Below the pieces are notes generated by a model. The model made no database searches. It was not told the DNA's origin and saw only the letters and a program-made list of their open reading frames with translations. From assembly GCF_003955715.1 (NCBI RefSeq), contig NZ_CP034463.1:6510001-6574000 (forward strand): a DNA stretch of 64,000 bases, given 5' to 3'. Made by a program: the position numbers and the translations under genes. Positions within the stretch are counted from its first letter, which is position 1; every line of letters starts with the position of its first letter. Shown here one piece after another: positions 42,546-50,483 of this stretch. This stretch comes from Streptomyces aquilus. Its GTDB lineage: Bacteria > Actinomycetota > Actinomycetes > Streptomycetales > Streptomycetaceae.

Positions 42546-43487
42546 ATGTCTGCCAACTCCCGTCTCCGCACCTTCGGTACCGAGCGCATCGCCGGACCCG
42601 GCCAGCCCGTCTACATCTGCGGCGAGATCGGCATCAACCACAACGGTGAGCTGGAGAACGCCTTCAAGCTCATCGACGTGGCCGCCGAGGCCGGCTGTGA
42701 CGCCGTGAAGTTCCAGAAGCGGACCCCCGAGATCTGCACCCCGCGCGACCAGTGGGACATCGAGCGCGACACCCCCTGGGGCCGGATGACCTACATCGAC
42801 TACCGCCACCGCGTGGAGTTCGGCGAGGACGAGTACCGCCAGATCGACGAGTACTGCAAGGAGAAGGGCATCGCCTGGTTCGCCTCCCCGTGGGACACCG
42901 AGGCCGTCGCCTTCCTGGAGAAGTTCGACGTCCCCGCCCACAAGGTGGCCTCCGCCTCCCTGACGGACGACGAGCTGCTCCGCGCCCTGCGCGCCACGGG
43001 CCGCACCATCATCCTCTCCACCGGCATGTCGACCCCGAAGCAGATCCGCCACGCGGTCGAGGTCCTCGGCTCGGACAACATCCTGCTCTGCCACGCCACG
43101 TCGACCTACCCGGCGAAGGCCGAGGAGCTCAACCTGCGGGTGATCAACACCCTCCAGGCCGAGTACCCGAACGTCCCGATCGGCTACTCCGGCCACGAGA
43201 CGGGCCTCCAGACCACCCTCGCCGCGGTCGCCCTGGGCGCCACCTTCGTCGAGCGTCACATCACCCTCGACCGCGCGATGTGGGGTTCCGACCAGGCCGC
43301 CTCCGTCGAGCCGCAGGGCCTCACGCGCCTCGTCCGCGACATCCGCACCATCGAGGCCTCCCTCGGCGACGGCGTCAAGAAGGTCTACGACTCCGAGCTC
43401 GGCCCGATGAAGAAGCTGCGCCGCGTCACCGGTGTCGTGGCCGAGGCGGAGATCGCCGCGGCGGCGGGCGAGCCGGTCGGCGTCTGA
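42546..43487 (+). CDS. neuB: N-acetylneuraminate/Kdn synthase, lacking the antifreeze-like domain
   Basis: 313 residues covering only the NeuB TIM barrel: CGEIGINHNGELENAFKLI, DAVKFQKRTPE, FASPWDTEAVAFLEKFDV, ILSTGMSTPKQIRHAV, LLCHATSTYPAKAEELNLR and GYSGHETG. It condenses phosphoenolpyruvate with a mannose-type sugar to give a nine-carbon acid. Most NeuB proteins are about 340-360 residues with a C-terminal SAF (antifreeze-like) domain that helps bind substrate; here the chain stops at the end of the barrel. With no NeuC gene in sight and a phosphatase fused to NeuA, Kdn (from mannose-6-phosphate) is the likeliest product. Confidence 0.92.
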   Translation: MSANSRLRTFGTERIAGPGQPVYICGEIGINHNGELENAFKLIDVAAEAGCDAVKFQKRTPEICTPRDQWDIERDTPWGRMTYIDYRHRVEFGEDEYRQIDEYCKEKGIAWFASPWDTEAVAFLEKFDVPAHKVASASLTDDELLRALRATGRTIILSTGMSTPKQIRHAVEVLGSDNILLCHATSTYPAKAEELNLRVINTLQAEYPNVPIGYSGHETGLQTTLAAVALGATFVERHITLDRAMWGSDQAASVEPQGLTRLVRDIRTIEASLGDGVKKVYDSELGPMKKLRRVTGVVAEAEIAAAAGEPVGV

Positions 43488-43533
43488 AACCGAGTCTGGT
43501 CCATTGAGTCGCTTAGGGGACGGTAGTACGCCG

Positions 43534-44625
43534 ATGAGCCGCCGCGCCGGATCCGCCGGCACCTCCACTCTCGCGTTCGTCGAGAGCCCGGTACAGCTGC
43601 TGAACGTGCTGGAGTGGGCGCACACGCAGGGAGTGTCCGGCACGGCGCCCGGCGCGGCCTCCGGCGGGGGGCTCACCCTCGTCGTCCTGTCCCCGACGGA
43701 CCCGATGACCCGGGGCCAGCTGCGCCGCATGGCGGAGCTGGCCCGCGAAGAGGGGCACGAGGTCCGCTGGGAGGAGGCCCGGGGCGGTCCCGCGGCCCCC
43801 TTCCAGACGATCGGCGGCCTCGCGGGCATGCTCCGCAAGGCCGGCCGGGTCGTGCTCGGCGACCCGTTCTCGCGCTACGTACAACTGCTGCTGACGATCA
43901 CCCGGGCCGGCGAGCTGGTGGTGGTCGACGACGGCACGGCCACGATGGAGTTCGTGGCCCAACTGGCCCGCGGCGAACGCCTGGTGCGCTGGCACCGCAA
44001 GGGCGGCCGCCCGGGCCCCCGCGACCTGGTCTTCGCCCCGGTGTCGTCGGTGGCCCGCAAACGCCTGACGCCGTCCGGCGACCGCCGGGTCGAGATCTTC
44101 TCCTCGATGCCGATGGGGGAGAAGCCGGAGGGCGTGACGGTGGTCGCCAACACCTTCGCCTGGACCCGCTCCCGCTTCGGCCCGCCCCGCATCACCAAGG
44201 GCGCCGACATGGTCGGTACGTCGCTGGTGGAGACCGGGGTGGTGGACGGTGACGCGTATCTGGAGGCGGTGAAGCTGCTGTCCAAGACGCACGGCACCAC
44301 CCGCTACTTCGCCCACCGCCGCGAGAGCGCGGAGAAACTGCACCGGCTGGCGGTGGAGACAGGGCTTGAGGTGGTCCGCCCCGACCTCCCCCTGGAGCTG
44401 ATCGCCCGCAGGGGCCCGATCGGCCGTACGATCCTCAGCTTCCCGTCCACGGTGGTCCACACCCTGCCGCTCGCCCTCGCCGGCACGGAGGTCAAGGTCG
44501 CGGTCTGCGACATCGACCCGGCGTGGCTGACGGAGAACGCGTCACCGCGGGCGCAGGGGTTCCTGTCCGGGGTGACGGGAACGGCGAGGGACGTGACGAG
44601 ACTGTCGGCGGTGGCGGCGGTGTGA
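43534..44625 (+). CDS. Putative sialyl/polysialyltransferase-like glycosyltransferase
   Basis: 363 residues. It opens TLAFVESPVQLLNVLEWAHT, the N-terminal pattern (SP-QLLN-LE) of bacterial GT52/polysialyltransferase-like proteins. The acidic VVVDDGTATMEF supplies a DDG motif, RYFAHRRESAEKLHRLA stands where the HP motif lies, and LSFPSTVVHTLPLAL gives the Ser/Thr pair. Position right after neuB strongly suggests a CMP-nonulosonate-using enzyme. The ATG at 43534 has AGGGGA about 13 bases upstream. Family assignment rests on short motifs. Confidence 0.7.
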   Translation: MSRRAGSAGTSTLAFVESPVQLLNVLEWAHTQGVSGTAPGAASGGGLTLVVLSPTDPMTRGQLRRMAELAREEGHEVRWEEARGGPAAPFQTIGGLAGMLRKAGRVVLGDPFSRYVQLLLTITRAGELVVVDDGTATMEFVAQLARGERLVRWHRKGGRPGPRDLVFAPVSSVARKRLTPSGDRRVEIFSSMPMGEKPEGVTVVANTFAWTRSRFGPPRITKGADMVGTSLVETGVVDGDAYLEAVKLLSKTHGTTRYFAHRRESAEKLHRLAVETGLEVVRPDLPLELIARRGPIGRTILSFPSTVVHTLPLALAGTEVKVAVCDIDPAWLTENASPRAQGFLSGVTGTARDVTRLSAVAAV

Positions 44626-44641
44626 CGCCCGCGTCCGCGGG

Positions 44642-45301
44642 TCACCCGTCCTTGCGGGCGAGGACGTAGGCCTTCCGGTACTTCTCCTGCCCCTGCGGCT
44701 CGCGCACGGTACGGCTGTGCAGCTGCATCCCGGCGGCGGTGAGCAGCTCGACGACGTCCTCCGGCCTGCGCCAGTAGTAGTCGAGCGAGATGGCATGCCC
44801 GAACCGCTCGTCGAGATGCAGGTGATCGCTCTCCTCGTCGTACTGGAAGGCGAGCAGCAGATAGCCGCCGGGCGCGAGGACGCGCCGGAACTCCTGGAAC
44901 ACGCCGGGGAGTTGATCGTCCGGCACATGAATGGTCGAGTACAGCGCGGCGATCCCACCGAGTGTGCCGTCCGGCAGGTCGAGGGCGGTCATGGACCCGA
45001 GATGAAACCGGAGTTCGGGATAGGTCTGCCGGGCTTTCGCCACCATCCGCGACGAGACATCGACCCCGAACACGGGCACCCCGAGCGCATGCAACCGCGC
45101 GGTGACGACCCCCGGCCCACTCCCCACATCGGCGACCGGCTCCCGCCCCCGCTCCTTCACCAACTCCGCGAACCCGCTGATCAGGGCCCGGTCGAAGGTA
45201 TGGACCCCGGCCCAGTCCGCGCACTGCTCGGCGTAGTCGTCGGCGATCGTGTCGTAGGCGGCACTGGTGGCCCGTATGAAAGCGGGGATCTCGGCGGTCA
45301 T
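44642..45301 (-). CDS. Class I SAM-dependent methyltransferase
   Basis: 219 residues from the ATG at 45301. SAM motif I VADVGSGPGVVTARL, motif II VFGVDVSSRMVAKARQTYP, then STIHVPDDQLPGVFQEFRRV and LAPGGYLLLAFQ: the Methyltransf_11/25 fold. A YYWRRPEDVVELLTAAG segment follows. It converges on the last gene of the glycopolymer locus with a 16-bp gap, so membership of that pathway is doubtful. Acceptor unknown. Confidence 0.85.
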   Translation of the reverse strand: MTAEIPAFIRATSAAYDTIADDYAEQCADWAGVHTFDRALISGFAELVKERGREPVADVGSGPGVVTARLHALGVPVFGVDVSSRMVAKARQTYPELRFHLGSMTALDLPDGTLGGIAALYSTIHVPDDQLPGVFQEFRRVLAPGGYLLLAFQYDEESDHLHLDERFGHAISLDYYWRRPEDVVELLTAAGMQLHSRTVREPQGQEKYRKAYVLARKDG

Positions 45302-45391
45302 GGGGGCACCCTAGCGAGGGGCCACGACAGCGGGGTGAAGATGATGGGGCCTGTTCGGGAAGGATGATGCGGTGGGGGAGAGACGGCGCGG

Positions 45392-45712
45392 ATGGATGAC
45401 TTCAGCGAGCTGCGCTCCCGCGGTCAGGGACATCTGGAAGTGGACCTGCCGGGTGGCACGTACCCCTACCTGACCTTGAGCTTTCGCGCCGAGCACGCGG
45501 TCGTTCACCTGTTCACCGACGAGGAGACCGTGTCCCTGCTGGTCGGGGACGGCACCGTGGCGTGGGACGAGACGGTCGAGGTTCCGGTCATGGAGGAACT
45601 GGCGATCTTCACGGGGTACTTCGTCATGGGCGTCGACCGCGCGTGGGACGTCGTGCACAGCTTCCTCCGGACGGGGTCGTTCACCGGGCTGGGGGAGTGG
45701 GTGGAGCTGTGA
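45392..45712 (+). CDS. Conserved hypothetical protein
   Basis: 106 residues from the ATG at 45392. Mostly beta (YLTLSFRAEHAVVHLFTDEE, VSLLVGDGTVAWDETVEVPV) with a short C-terminal helix. The composition recalls small immunity-type proteins, but nothing around it is a toxin, so no role is claimed. Its last 32 bp overlap the convergent membrane-protein gene. Confidence 0.65.
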   Translation: MDDFSELRSRGQGHLEVDLPGGTYPYLTLSFRAEHAVVHLFTDEETVSLLVGDGTVAWDETVEVPVMEELAIFTGYFVMGVDRAWDVVHSFLRTGSFTGLGEWVEL

Positions 45713-45995
45713 CCGAGGTCGGTCGCTCCTCGTCCGCCGTCCAGGTGAACCCCGCCAGCCCGCCCGGGCCGCTCTCCTCTTCCGGCACCGACCGGTCCCG
45801 CCTCCGTCGCACCAGCCACACCACCGCCCCCAGCGCCCACCCCGCCGCGATCATCAGGACCAGCGTCGCCAGGCCCAGGCCCACCGTGCCGTAGAAGCCG
45901 ACCCTCGCCAGCAGGCCCGGGACCTTCTCCTCGCCGCAGCCGCACGCCTGCCAGCCGTCTGCCAAGGGGGTCGTCGGGGCCGTCGTGATCGTCAT
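45681..45995 (-). CDS. Small single-pass membrane protein with CGCG motif
   Basis: 104 residues from the ATG at 45995. A short N-terminal part with CGCGEEK (Cys18, Cys20), one membrane helix at about 35-62 (GTVGLGLATLVLMIAAGWAL), an RRRRD stop-transfer patch, and a Pro/Thr-rich tail. The two close cysteines just outside the helix are the only notable feature. Not recognised. Convergent overlap with the gene at 45392. Confidence 0.6.
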   Translation of the reverse strand: MTITTAPTTPLADGWQACGCGEEKVPGLLARVGFYGTVGLGLATLVLMIAAGWALGAVVWLVRRRRDRSVPEEESGPGGLAGFTWTADEERPTSVTAPPTPPAR

Positions 45996-46438
45996 GCCGG
46001 GAATCTGCCCCGCCCTCTCACCTCCGTCACCCCGCGTGGCGGAATCGTCGCGCGGCGGTGATGATTCCGGGACCGGAACAAGCGTCTCAGTGGAGGCAGG
46101 GTGGATTCCCGGCGTGGCGCGGTCCCGACAGGTGAACAAGGCCGACGGGACGGCGGCGCGACGTGGTATCCCAGGAGGAGTGGGTGAGTGACGGATGGGG
46201 CCGGAGGCCTTCGATCAAGGCAGTCGCAGGTCAGCCGGCGCTCAGCCGAGGGTCACTCTCCGTGGATCGACGTGAAGCACAAGATCCATCCGGCCGGAAA
46301 GCCGGGCGAGTTTACCCATCCAAGCCGATACGTATGCGCCCAGCGGCCAGATTTTCTTCCCCTAACGGGTTGAACTTTTGTTGATCGAGGGTCAGTTGGC
46401 CACTCGGGCGTCCTACCCTTCAGAGGGTGAAGCAATTG
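45996..46438. other. 443-bp gap with possible small reading frames
   Basis: No gene is firmly supported. AGGAGGAG at 46173-46180 is a near-perfect ribosome-binding site, followed by two in-range GTG codons. GTG 46184 opens a 66-codon frame to 46384 and GTG 46188 a 61-codon frame to 46373. Neither product resembles a family I know and their codon bias is weak. The last 80 bp, around 46355-46385, are clearly AT-richer and likely hold the promoter of the M20 gene. Confidence 0.35.
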
Positions 46439-47659
46439 ATGTCCCAAGAGCCTGAGGCCGAGCCAGTCGGGGAAGCCGTGCTTCCCGGCACGCTGCCCGA
46501 GAATCTGCGTGCCGAACTCGTCGCGTTCCGACGCGACTTGCACATGCACCCCGAACTCGGCAACCAGGAGTTCCGCACGACCGCGGCCATCAAGGCGCGG
46601 CTCGAGAAGGCCGGGCTGCACCCCCGCGTCCTCCCCGTAGGCACCGGGCTCATCTGTGACATCGGTGAGTGGGACGGCGGCAAGCCGATGCTCGCGCTCC
46701 GTGCCGACATCGACGCCCTGCCCATTCCGGACACGAAGAGTGAGTGCGCGTACCGCTCCACCGTGCCCGACCGGGCGCACGCGTGCGGACACGACGTGCA
46801 CACGACCGTGGTGCTCGGCGCCGGACTCGTCCTCGCCGACCTGCACCGGCAGGGCCGGCTGCCCCGCCCCGTGCGGCTGCTCTTCCAGCCCGCCGAGGAG
46901 GTCCTCCCCGGCGGCGCCGCCGACGCCATCGAGTGCGGCGTGCTGGACGGGGTCGGGAAGATCATCGCCGTGCACTGCGACCCGAGGGTCGACGCCGGGC
47001 GGATCGGCCTGCGCACCGGCGCCATCACCTCCGCCTGCGACCGGCTGGAGGTCTCCCTGGACGGCCCCGGCGGCCACACCGCCCGGCCGCACCTCACCAC
47101 CGACCTCGTCACCGCCGCCGCCCGCGTCGTCGTCGACGTGCCGGCCGTGGTCGCCCGGCGCGTGGACAGCCGCAGCGGACTCGCCCTGACCTGGGGACGC
47201 ATCGAATCCGGCCACGCGCCCAACGTCATCCCGCAGCACGCCGAGCTGTCCGGAACCGTGCGCTGCCTGGACCTGGACGCCTGGCGTCAGGCGCCCGACA
47301 TCGTCGTCGCCGCGATCGACGAGATCGCCAATCTGCACCGCGCCAAGTCCGAGATCAACTACGTGCGGGGCGTCCCGCCCGTCGTCAACGACCCCGAGGT
47401 CACCGAGCTGCTGCGGGACGCCATGACCGCGCGGCGCGGCGCGCAGTCCGTCGAGGGCACCGAGCAGAGCCTCGGCGGCGAGGACTTCTCCTGGTACCTG
47501 GAGCATGTGCCGGGCGCCATGGCCCGCCTCGGCGTCCGCACCCCCGGTGAGCGGACCGTCCGCGACCTCCACCAGGGCGACTTCGACGCCGACGAGTCGG
47601 CCATCACCGTGGGCGTGGAGATGTTCACCGCGGCCGCGCTGCTGGACGGCGCCTCCTGA
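46439..47659 (+). CDS. M20-family metallohydrolase (amidohydrolase/aminoacylase type)
   Basis: 406 residues from the ATG at 46439 (GAGGG 11 bases upstream; a GTG at 46427 is the alternative). Zinc-ligand motifs of the M20D group: FRRDLHMHPELGNQEFRTTA, CGHDVHTTVVLGA and FQPAEEVLPGGAADAIECG, and the dimer domain has RLEVSLDGPGGHTARPH; EDFSWYL lies near the end. Members hydrolyse N-acyl amino acids or peptides. It lies immediately upstream of the nucleoside lipoproteins, but a strong terminator separates them, so functional linkage is unproven. Confidence 0.9.
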   Translation: MSQEPEAEPVGEAVLPGTLPENLRAELVAFRRDLHMHPELGNQEFRTTAAIKARLEKAGLHPRVLPVGTGLICDIGEWDGGKPMLALRADIDALPIPDTKSECAYRSTVPDRAHACGHDVHTTVVLGAGLVLADLHRQGRLPRPVRLLFQPAEEVLPGGAADAIECGVLDGVGKIIAVHCDPRVDAGRIGLRTGAITSACDRLEVSLDGPGGHTARPHLTTDLVTAAARVVVDVPAVVARRVDSRSGLALTWGRIESGHAPNVIPQHAELSGTVRCLDLDAWRQAPDIVVAAIDEIANLHRAKSEINYVRGVPPVVNDPEVTELLRDAMTARRGAQSVEGTEQSLGGEDFSWYLEHVPGAMARLGVRTPGERTVRDLHQGDFDADESAITVGVEMFTAAALLDGAS

Positions 47660-47681
47660 GGCCGTAGCGGAGAGATCGTGT

Positions 47682-47720
47682 GAAGGGGCACCGGTCCGAG
47701 ATCACCTTTGGTGCCCCTTC
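47682..47720 (+). terminator. Terminator after the M20 gene
   Basis: Perfect 11-bp stem GAAGGGGCACC (47682-47692) / GGTGCCCCTTC (47710-47720). It ends the M20 transcript ahead of the bmp promoter. Confidence 0.82.
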
Positions 47721-47820
47721 GTCCCCTTGTGTCACCCGCGCGTAACCGGGTTCTCGCGAACGTAACCCGCTGTCGGCACGGTTCGATAACGGCCACGAGA
47801 AACCCCGTTCCCCTCCCCTT

Positions 47821-47833
47821 CTACGCGCGTTAC
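47821..47833. promoter_or_regulatory. Nucleoside-regulon motif at first BMP promoter
   Basis: CTACGCGCGTTAC, overlapping a candidate -10 (TACTGT, 47831-47836). TCGATAACGG lies 38 bp upstream (47783), with the same spacing as at the second BMP gene. One of four related sites in the window. Confidence 0.7.
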
Positions 47834-47918
47834 TGTGCGCCGAAATCGCCACCGTTGGCGGCACATTGGGGTTTGCGGGGCCGTTCGACGGTGCCGTGGG
47901 GATGAAGGGGTGCTTGCT

Positions 47919-49001
47919 GTGCGTCGGATATCTCGGAGGACCAGGTTCTCCCAAGCAGTAGTAGCCGTGTCGGTCATCGCCCTCGCGGCCGTCGGGTGCG
48001 GTGAGTCCAGCACCAAGGCCGACAGTGACAAGGCGTCCACCTCGGCGGACGGCAAGTACTCGGGCAAGGGCATCGGGCTCGCGTACGACATCGGCGGCAA
48101 GGGCGACCAGTCCTTCAACGACGCCGCCTACGCCGGCTTCCAGAAGGCCGAGAAGGAATTCGGCATGGGCGGCAGGGACATCGAGCCGCAGGACGGCGAG
48201 TCCGACGCGGACAAGATCCAGCGCCTGGAGCAGCTCGCCAAGGCCGGCTACAACCCCATCATCGGCGTCGGCTACATCTACGCGCCGGCGGTGAAGGAGG
48301 TCGCCGCGAAGTACCCGAAGATCACGTTCGGCGTCATCGACGACGAGCAGGTGAAGGCCGCCAACGTCGCCGACATGGTCTTCTCCGAGGAGCAGGCCTC
48401 CTACCTCGCGGGTGTCGCCGCCGCCAAGGCCTCCAAGGCCAAGCACGTCGGCTTCATCGGCGGTGTGGACATCCCCCTGATCCACAAGTTCGGCGCGGGC
48501 TTCAAGCAGGGCGTCCAGTCCGTCGACCCGAAGATCAAGATCGAGTCGCAGTACCTGACCGAGACCCCGGCCGAGGGCGGCTTCTCCAGCCCCGACAAGG
48601 GCAAGGAGGCGGCCAGCGGCCAGATCGAGAAGGGCGCCGACGTCATCTACCACGCCGCCGGTCTCTCCGGTCAGGGCGTGATCTCCGAGGCCGCCGCCAA
48701 GAAGGTGTGGGCCATCGGCGTGGACTCCGACCAGTACAACCAGAGCGCGCTGAAGAACTACAAGGACTACATCCTCGGCTCGGCACTGAAGAACGTCGGC
48801 GGCGCGGTCTACGACCTCGCCAAGTCCGTCTACGAGGGCAAGCCCCTCACCGGCGTCCAGCGCGGCGACCTGAAGTCCGGCGGCGTCGGCTTCGCCGACT
48901 CCAACCCGAAGTACAAGGCCATGACGGACGTCGTCGCGGCCGTCGAGAAGGCCAAGCAGGACATCATCGACGGCAAGGTCACGGTCAAGACCACCGACTA
49001 A
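47919..49001 (+). CDS. BMP-family nucleoside-binding lipoprotein 1
   Basis: 360 residues. Signal peptide with lipobox AAVGC (Cys27). BMP/PnrA family body: GLAYDIGGKGDQSFNDAAYA, DKIQRLEQLAKAGYNPIIGV, VIDDEQVKAANVADMVFSEE, QASYLAGVAAAKASK and VGFIGGVDIPLIHKFGAGF. Family members capture purine nucleosides outside the membrane for an ABC importer. The GTG at 47919 has GAAGGGG 8 bases upstream; an upstream GTG at 47910 lies inside that site. It shares a tandem duplicate 220 bp downstream and an importer further on. Confidence 0.93.
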   Translation: MRRISRRTRFSQAVVAVSVIALAAVGCGESSTKADSDKASTSADGKYSGKGIGLAYDIGGKGDQSFNDAAYAGFQKAEKEFGMGGRDIEPQDGESDADKIQRLEQLAKAGYNPIIGVGYIYAPAVKEVAAKYPKITFGVIDDEQVKAANVADMVFSEEQASYLAGVAAAKASKAKHVGFIGGVDIPLIHKFGAGFKQGVQSVDPKIKIESQYLTETPAEGGFSSPDKGKEAASGQIEKGADVIYHAAGLSGQGVISEAAAKKVWAIGVDSDQYNQSALKNYKDYILGSALKNVGGAVYDLAKSVYEGKPLTGVQRGDLKSGGVGFADSNPKYKAMTDVVAAVEKAKQDIIDGKVTVKTTD

Positions 49002-49050
49002 GCCCCGCAGGGACCCCCGGATACGCCCGCCCGGGCCCCATTGCAGCTCA

Positions 49051-49079
49051 TACGCCCCTTGCCTCCCGCAAGGGGCGTA
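49051..49079 (+). terminator. Terminator between the two BMP genes
   Basis: Perfect 12-bp stem TACGCCCCTTGC (49051-49062) / GCAAGGGGCGTA (49068-49079) with a 5-nt loop. Confidence 0.85.
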
Positions 49080-49155
49080 CTGCTGTCCGTAATCTGTGTT
49101 GCATCTGCGGCCACAGCTCGATAACGGACCGGACAGAAGGGGTTTTCCGTCTGGT

Positions 49156-49168
49156 CTACGCGCGTTAC
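49156..49168. promoter_or_regulatory. Nucleoside-regulon motif at second BMP promoter
   Basis: CTACGCGCGTTAC again, preceded 38 bp upstream by TCGATAACGG (49118-49127) exactly as at the first BMP gene; candidate -10 TACGCT follows. Confidence 0.7.
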
Positions 49169-49222
49169 GCTGCGGCGGAACCAGCGCCTGGTTTGGGCGC
49201 TTGCACAAAGGAGTCTCGTTCC

Positions 49223-50269
49223 ATGCGCCGGGTGTCCCGTATCACGGTTGCAGGCGTTGCAACCGCAGCCCTCGCTCTGACCGCGTCCGCGTGCGGCAGC
49301 TCGTCCAGCGAGTCGTCGAACAGCGACAGCAAGAACCTGGGCCTCGCCCTGGCCTACGACGTCGGCGGCAAGGGCGACCAGTCCTTCAACGACGCCGCGA
49401 CCGCCGGCATGGAGAAGGCCGACAAGGAGTTCGGTTACAAGTCCAACGCCGTCGAGCCGCAGGACGGCGAGTCGGACGCGGACAAGGTGCAGCGCCTGGA
49501 GAACCTGGCCAAGCAGGGCTACAACCCGGTCATCGGTGTCGGCTTCGCCTACGCGCCCGCCGTCAAGGAGGTCGCGGCCAAGTACCCGAAGACCACCTTC
49601 GGTGTCGTCGACGACGAGCAGATCAAGGCCGACAACGTCGCCGACCTCGTCTTCTCCGAGGAGCAGGCCTCCTACCTGGCCGGCGTCGCCGCCGCCAAGA
49701 CCACCAAGACCAACGTGGTCGGCTTCATCGGCGGTGTGGACGTGCCGCTGATCCACAAGTTCGAGGCCGGCTTCAAGCAGGGCGTCGCCGACACCAAGAA
49801 GGGGGTCACGGTCAAGTCGCAGTACCTGACCGAGACCGCCGCCGAGGGTGGCTTCTCCAGCCCGGACAAGGGTGAGGCCGCCGCCGAGGGCCAGATCGAC
49901 GACAAGGCGGACGTCGTCTACGCCGCCGCCGGTCTGTCCGGCCAGGGCGTCATCAAGGCCGCCAACGCGCACAAGGTCTGGGCGATCGGCGTCGACTCCG
50001 ACCAGTACAAGCAGGACGCGCTCAAGGCGTACAAGGACTCGATCCTGACCTCCGCCATGAAGAACGTCGAGGGCGCGGTCTACGACCTGGCCAAGTCGGT
50101 CAAGGACGGCAAGCCCGAGACCGGCGTCATCCGCGGCAGCCTCTCCAACGGCGGCGTGAGCCTGTCCAACTCCAACCCGGTGTTCGCGGACAACAAGGAC
50201 ACCCAGGCCGCGATCGAGAAGGCCGTCACGGGCATCAAGGACGGCTCCATCAAGGTGAAGACCTCCTGA
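49223..50269 (+). CDS. BMP-family nucleoside-binding lipoprotein 2
   Basis: 348 residues, tandem paralogue of the protein at 47919, with long identical blocks (SDADK-QRLE, APAVKEVAAKYPK, EEQASYLAGVAAAK, VWAIGVDSDQY). Lipobox TASAC (Cys24). The ATG at 49223 has AAAGGAG at 49207-49213. The linker after the Cys is Ser-rich. It likely feeds the importer encoded just downstream; the two lipoproteins may differ in nucleoside preference or expression (inference). Confidence 0.94.
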   Translation: MRRVSRITVAGVATAALALTASACGSSSSESSNSDSKNLGLALAYDVGGKGDQSFNDAATAGMEKADKEFGYKSNAVEPQDGESDADKVQRLENLAKQGYNPVIGVGFAYAPAVKEVAAKYPKTTFGVVDDEQIKADNVADLVFSEEQASYLAGVAAAKTTKTNVVGFIGGVDVPLIHKFEAGFKQGVADTKKGVTVKSQYLTETAAEGGFSSPDKGEAAAEGQIDDKADVVYAAAGLSGQGVIKAANAHKVWAIGVDSDQYKQDALKAYKDSILTSAMKNVEGAVYDLAKSVKDGKPETGVIRGSLSNGGVSLSNSNPVFADNKDTQAAIEKAVTGIKDGSIKVKTS

Positions 50270-50329
50270 CCCCACCCGGTCACAGGCCTTGGCCAAATAA
50301 GCGCTGTAATGGCAGCGTTACGGCCGCGG

Positions 50330-50365
50330 AACGGGGTGCGGAGACGATGCTCTTCGCGCCCCGTT
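50330..50365 (+). terminator. Possible terminator after BMP gene 2
   Basis: Imperfect 11-bp stem AACGGGGTGCG (50330-50340) / CGCGCCCCGTT (50355-50365) with one T-G pair and a 14-nt loop. Weaker than the others here. Confidence 0.5.
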
Positions 50366-50442
50366 CGCGCGGCAGAATGCTCGGAACGGATCGTTGGCCG
50401 AAAATGGACGATCAGGTCCGGGCACTATTTAAAGCAGGGGCG

Positions 50443-50454
50443 CTACGCGCGTAG
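50443..50454. promoter_or_regulatory. Nucleoside-regulon palindrome at ABC importer promoter
   Basis: CTACGCGCGTAG, a perfect 12-bp palindrome, overlapping the candidate -10 TAGAGT (50452-50457). Thirty bases upstream of the proposed ATC start of the ATPase gene. Confidence 0.75.
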
Positions 50455-50483
50455 AGTGGCCCCTTCCACAAGGAGAGTGCGCC

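Noticed and set aside
44626..44660. GC-rich hairpin between the convergent genes at 44625 and 44642
   Set aside because: Arms match only with a bulge and overlap the methyltransferase stop; too weak to list as terminator.
44642..45301. Methyltransferase as part of the glycopolymer locus
   Set aside because: It is convergent to the last locus gene and its family is generic, so it is kept as an unlinked enzyme.
46439..47659. M20 hydrolase as a member of the nucleoside regulon
   Set aside because: It lacks the CTACGCGCGTA motif and is separated from the BMP genes by a strong terminator.
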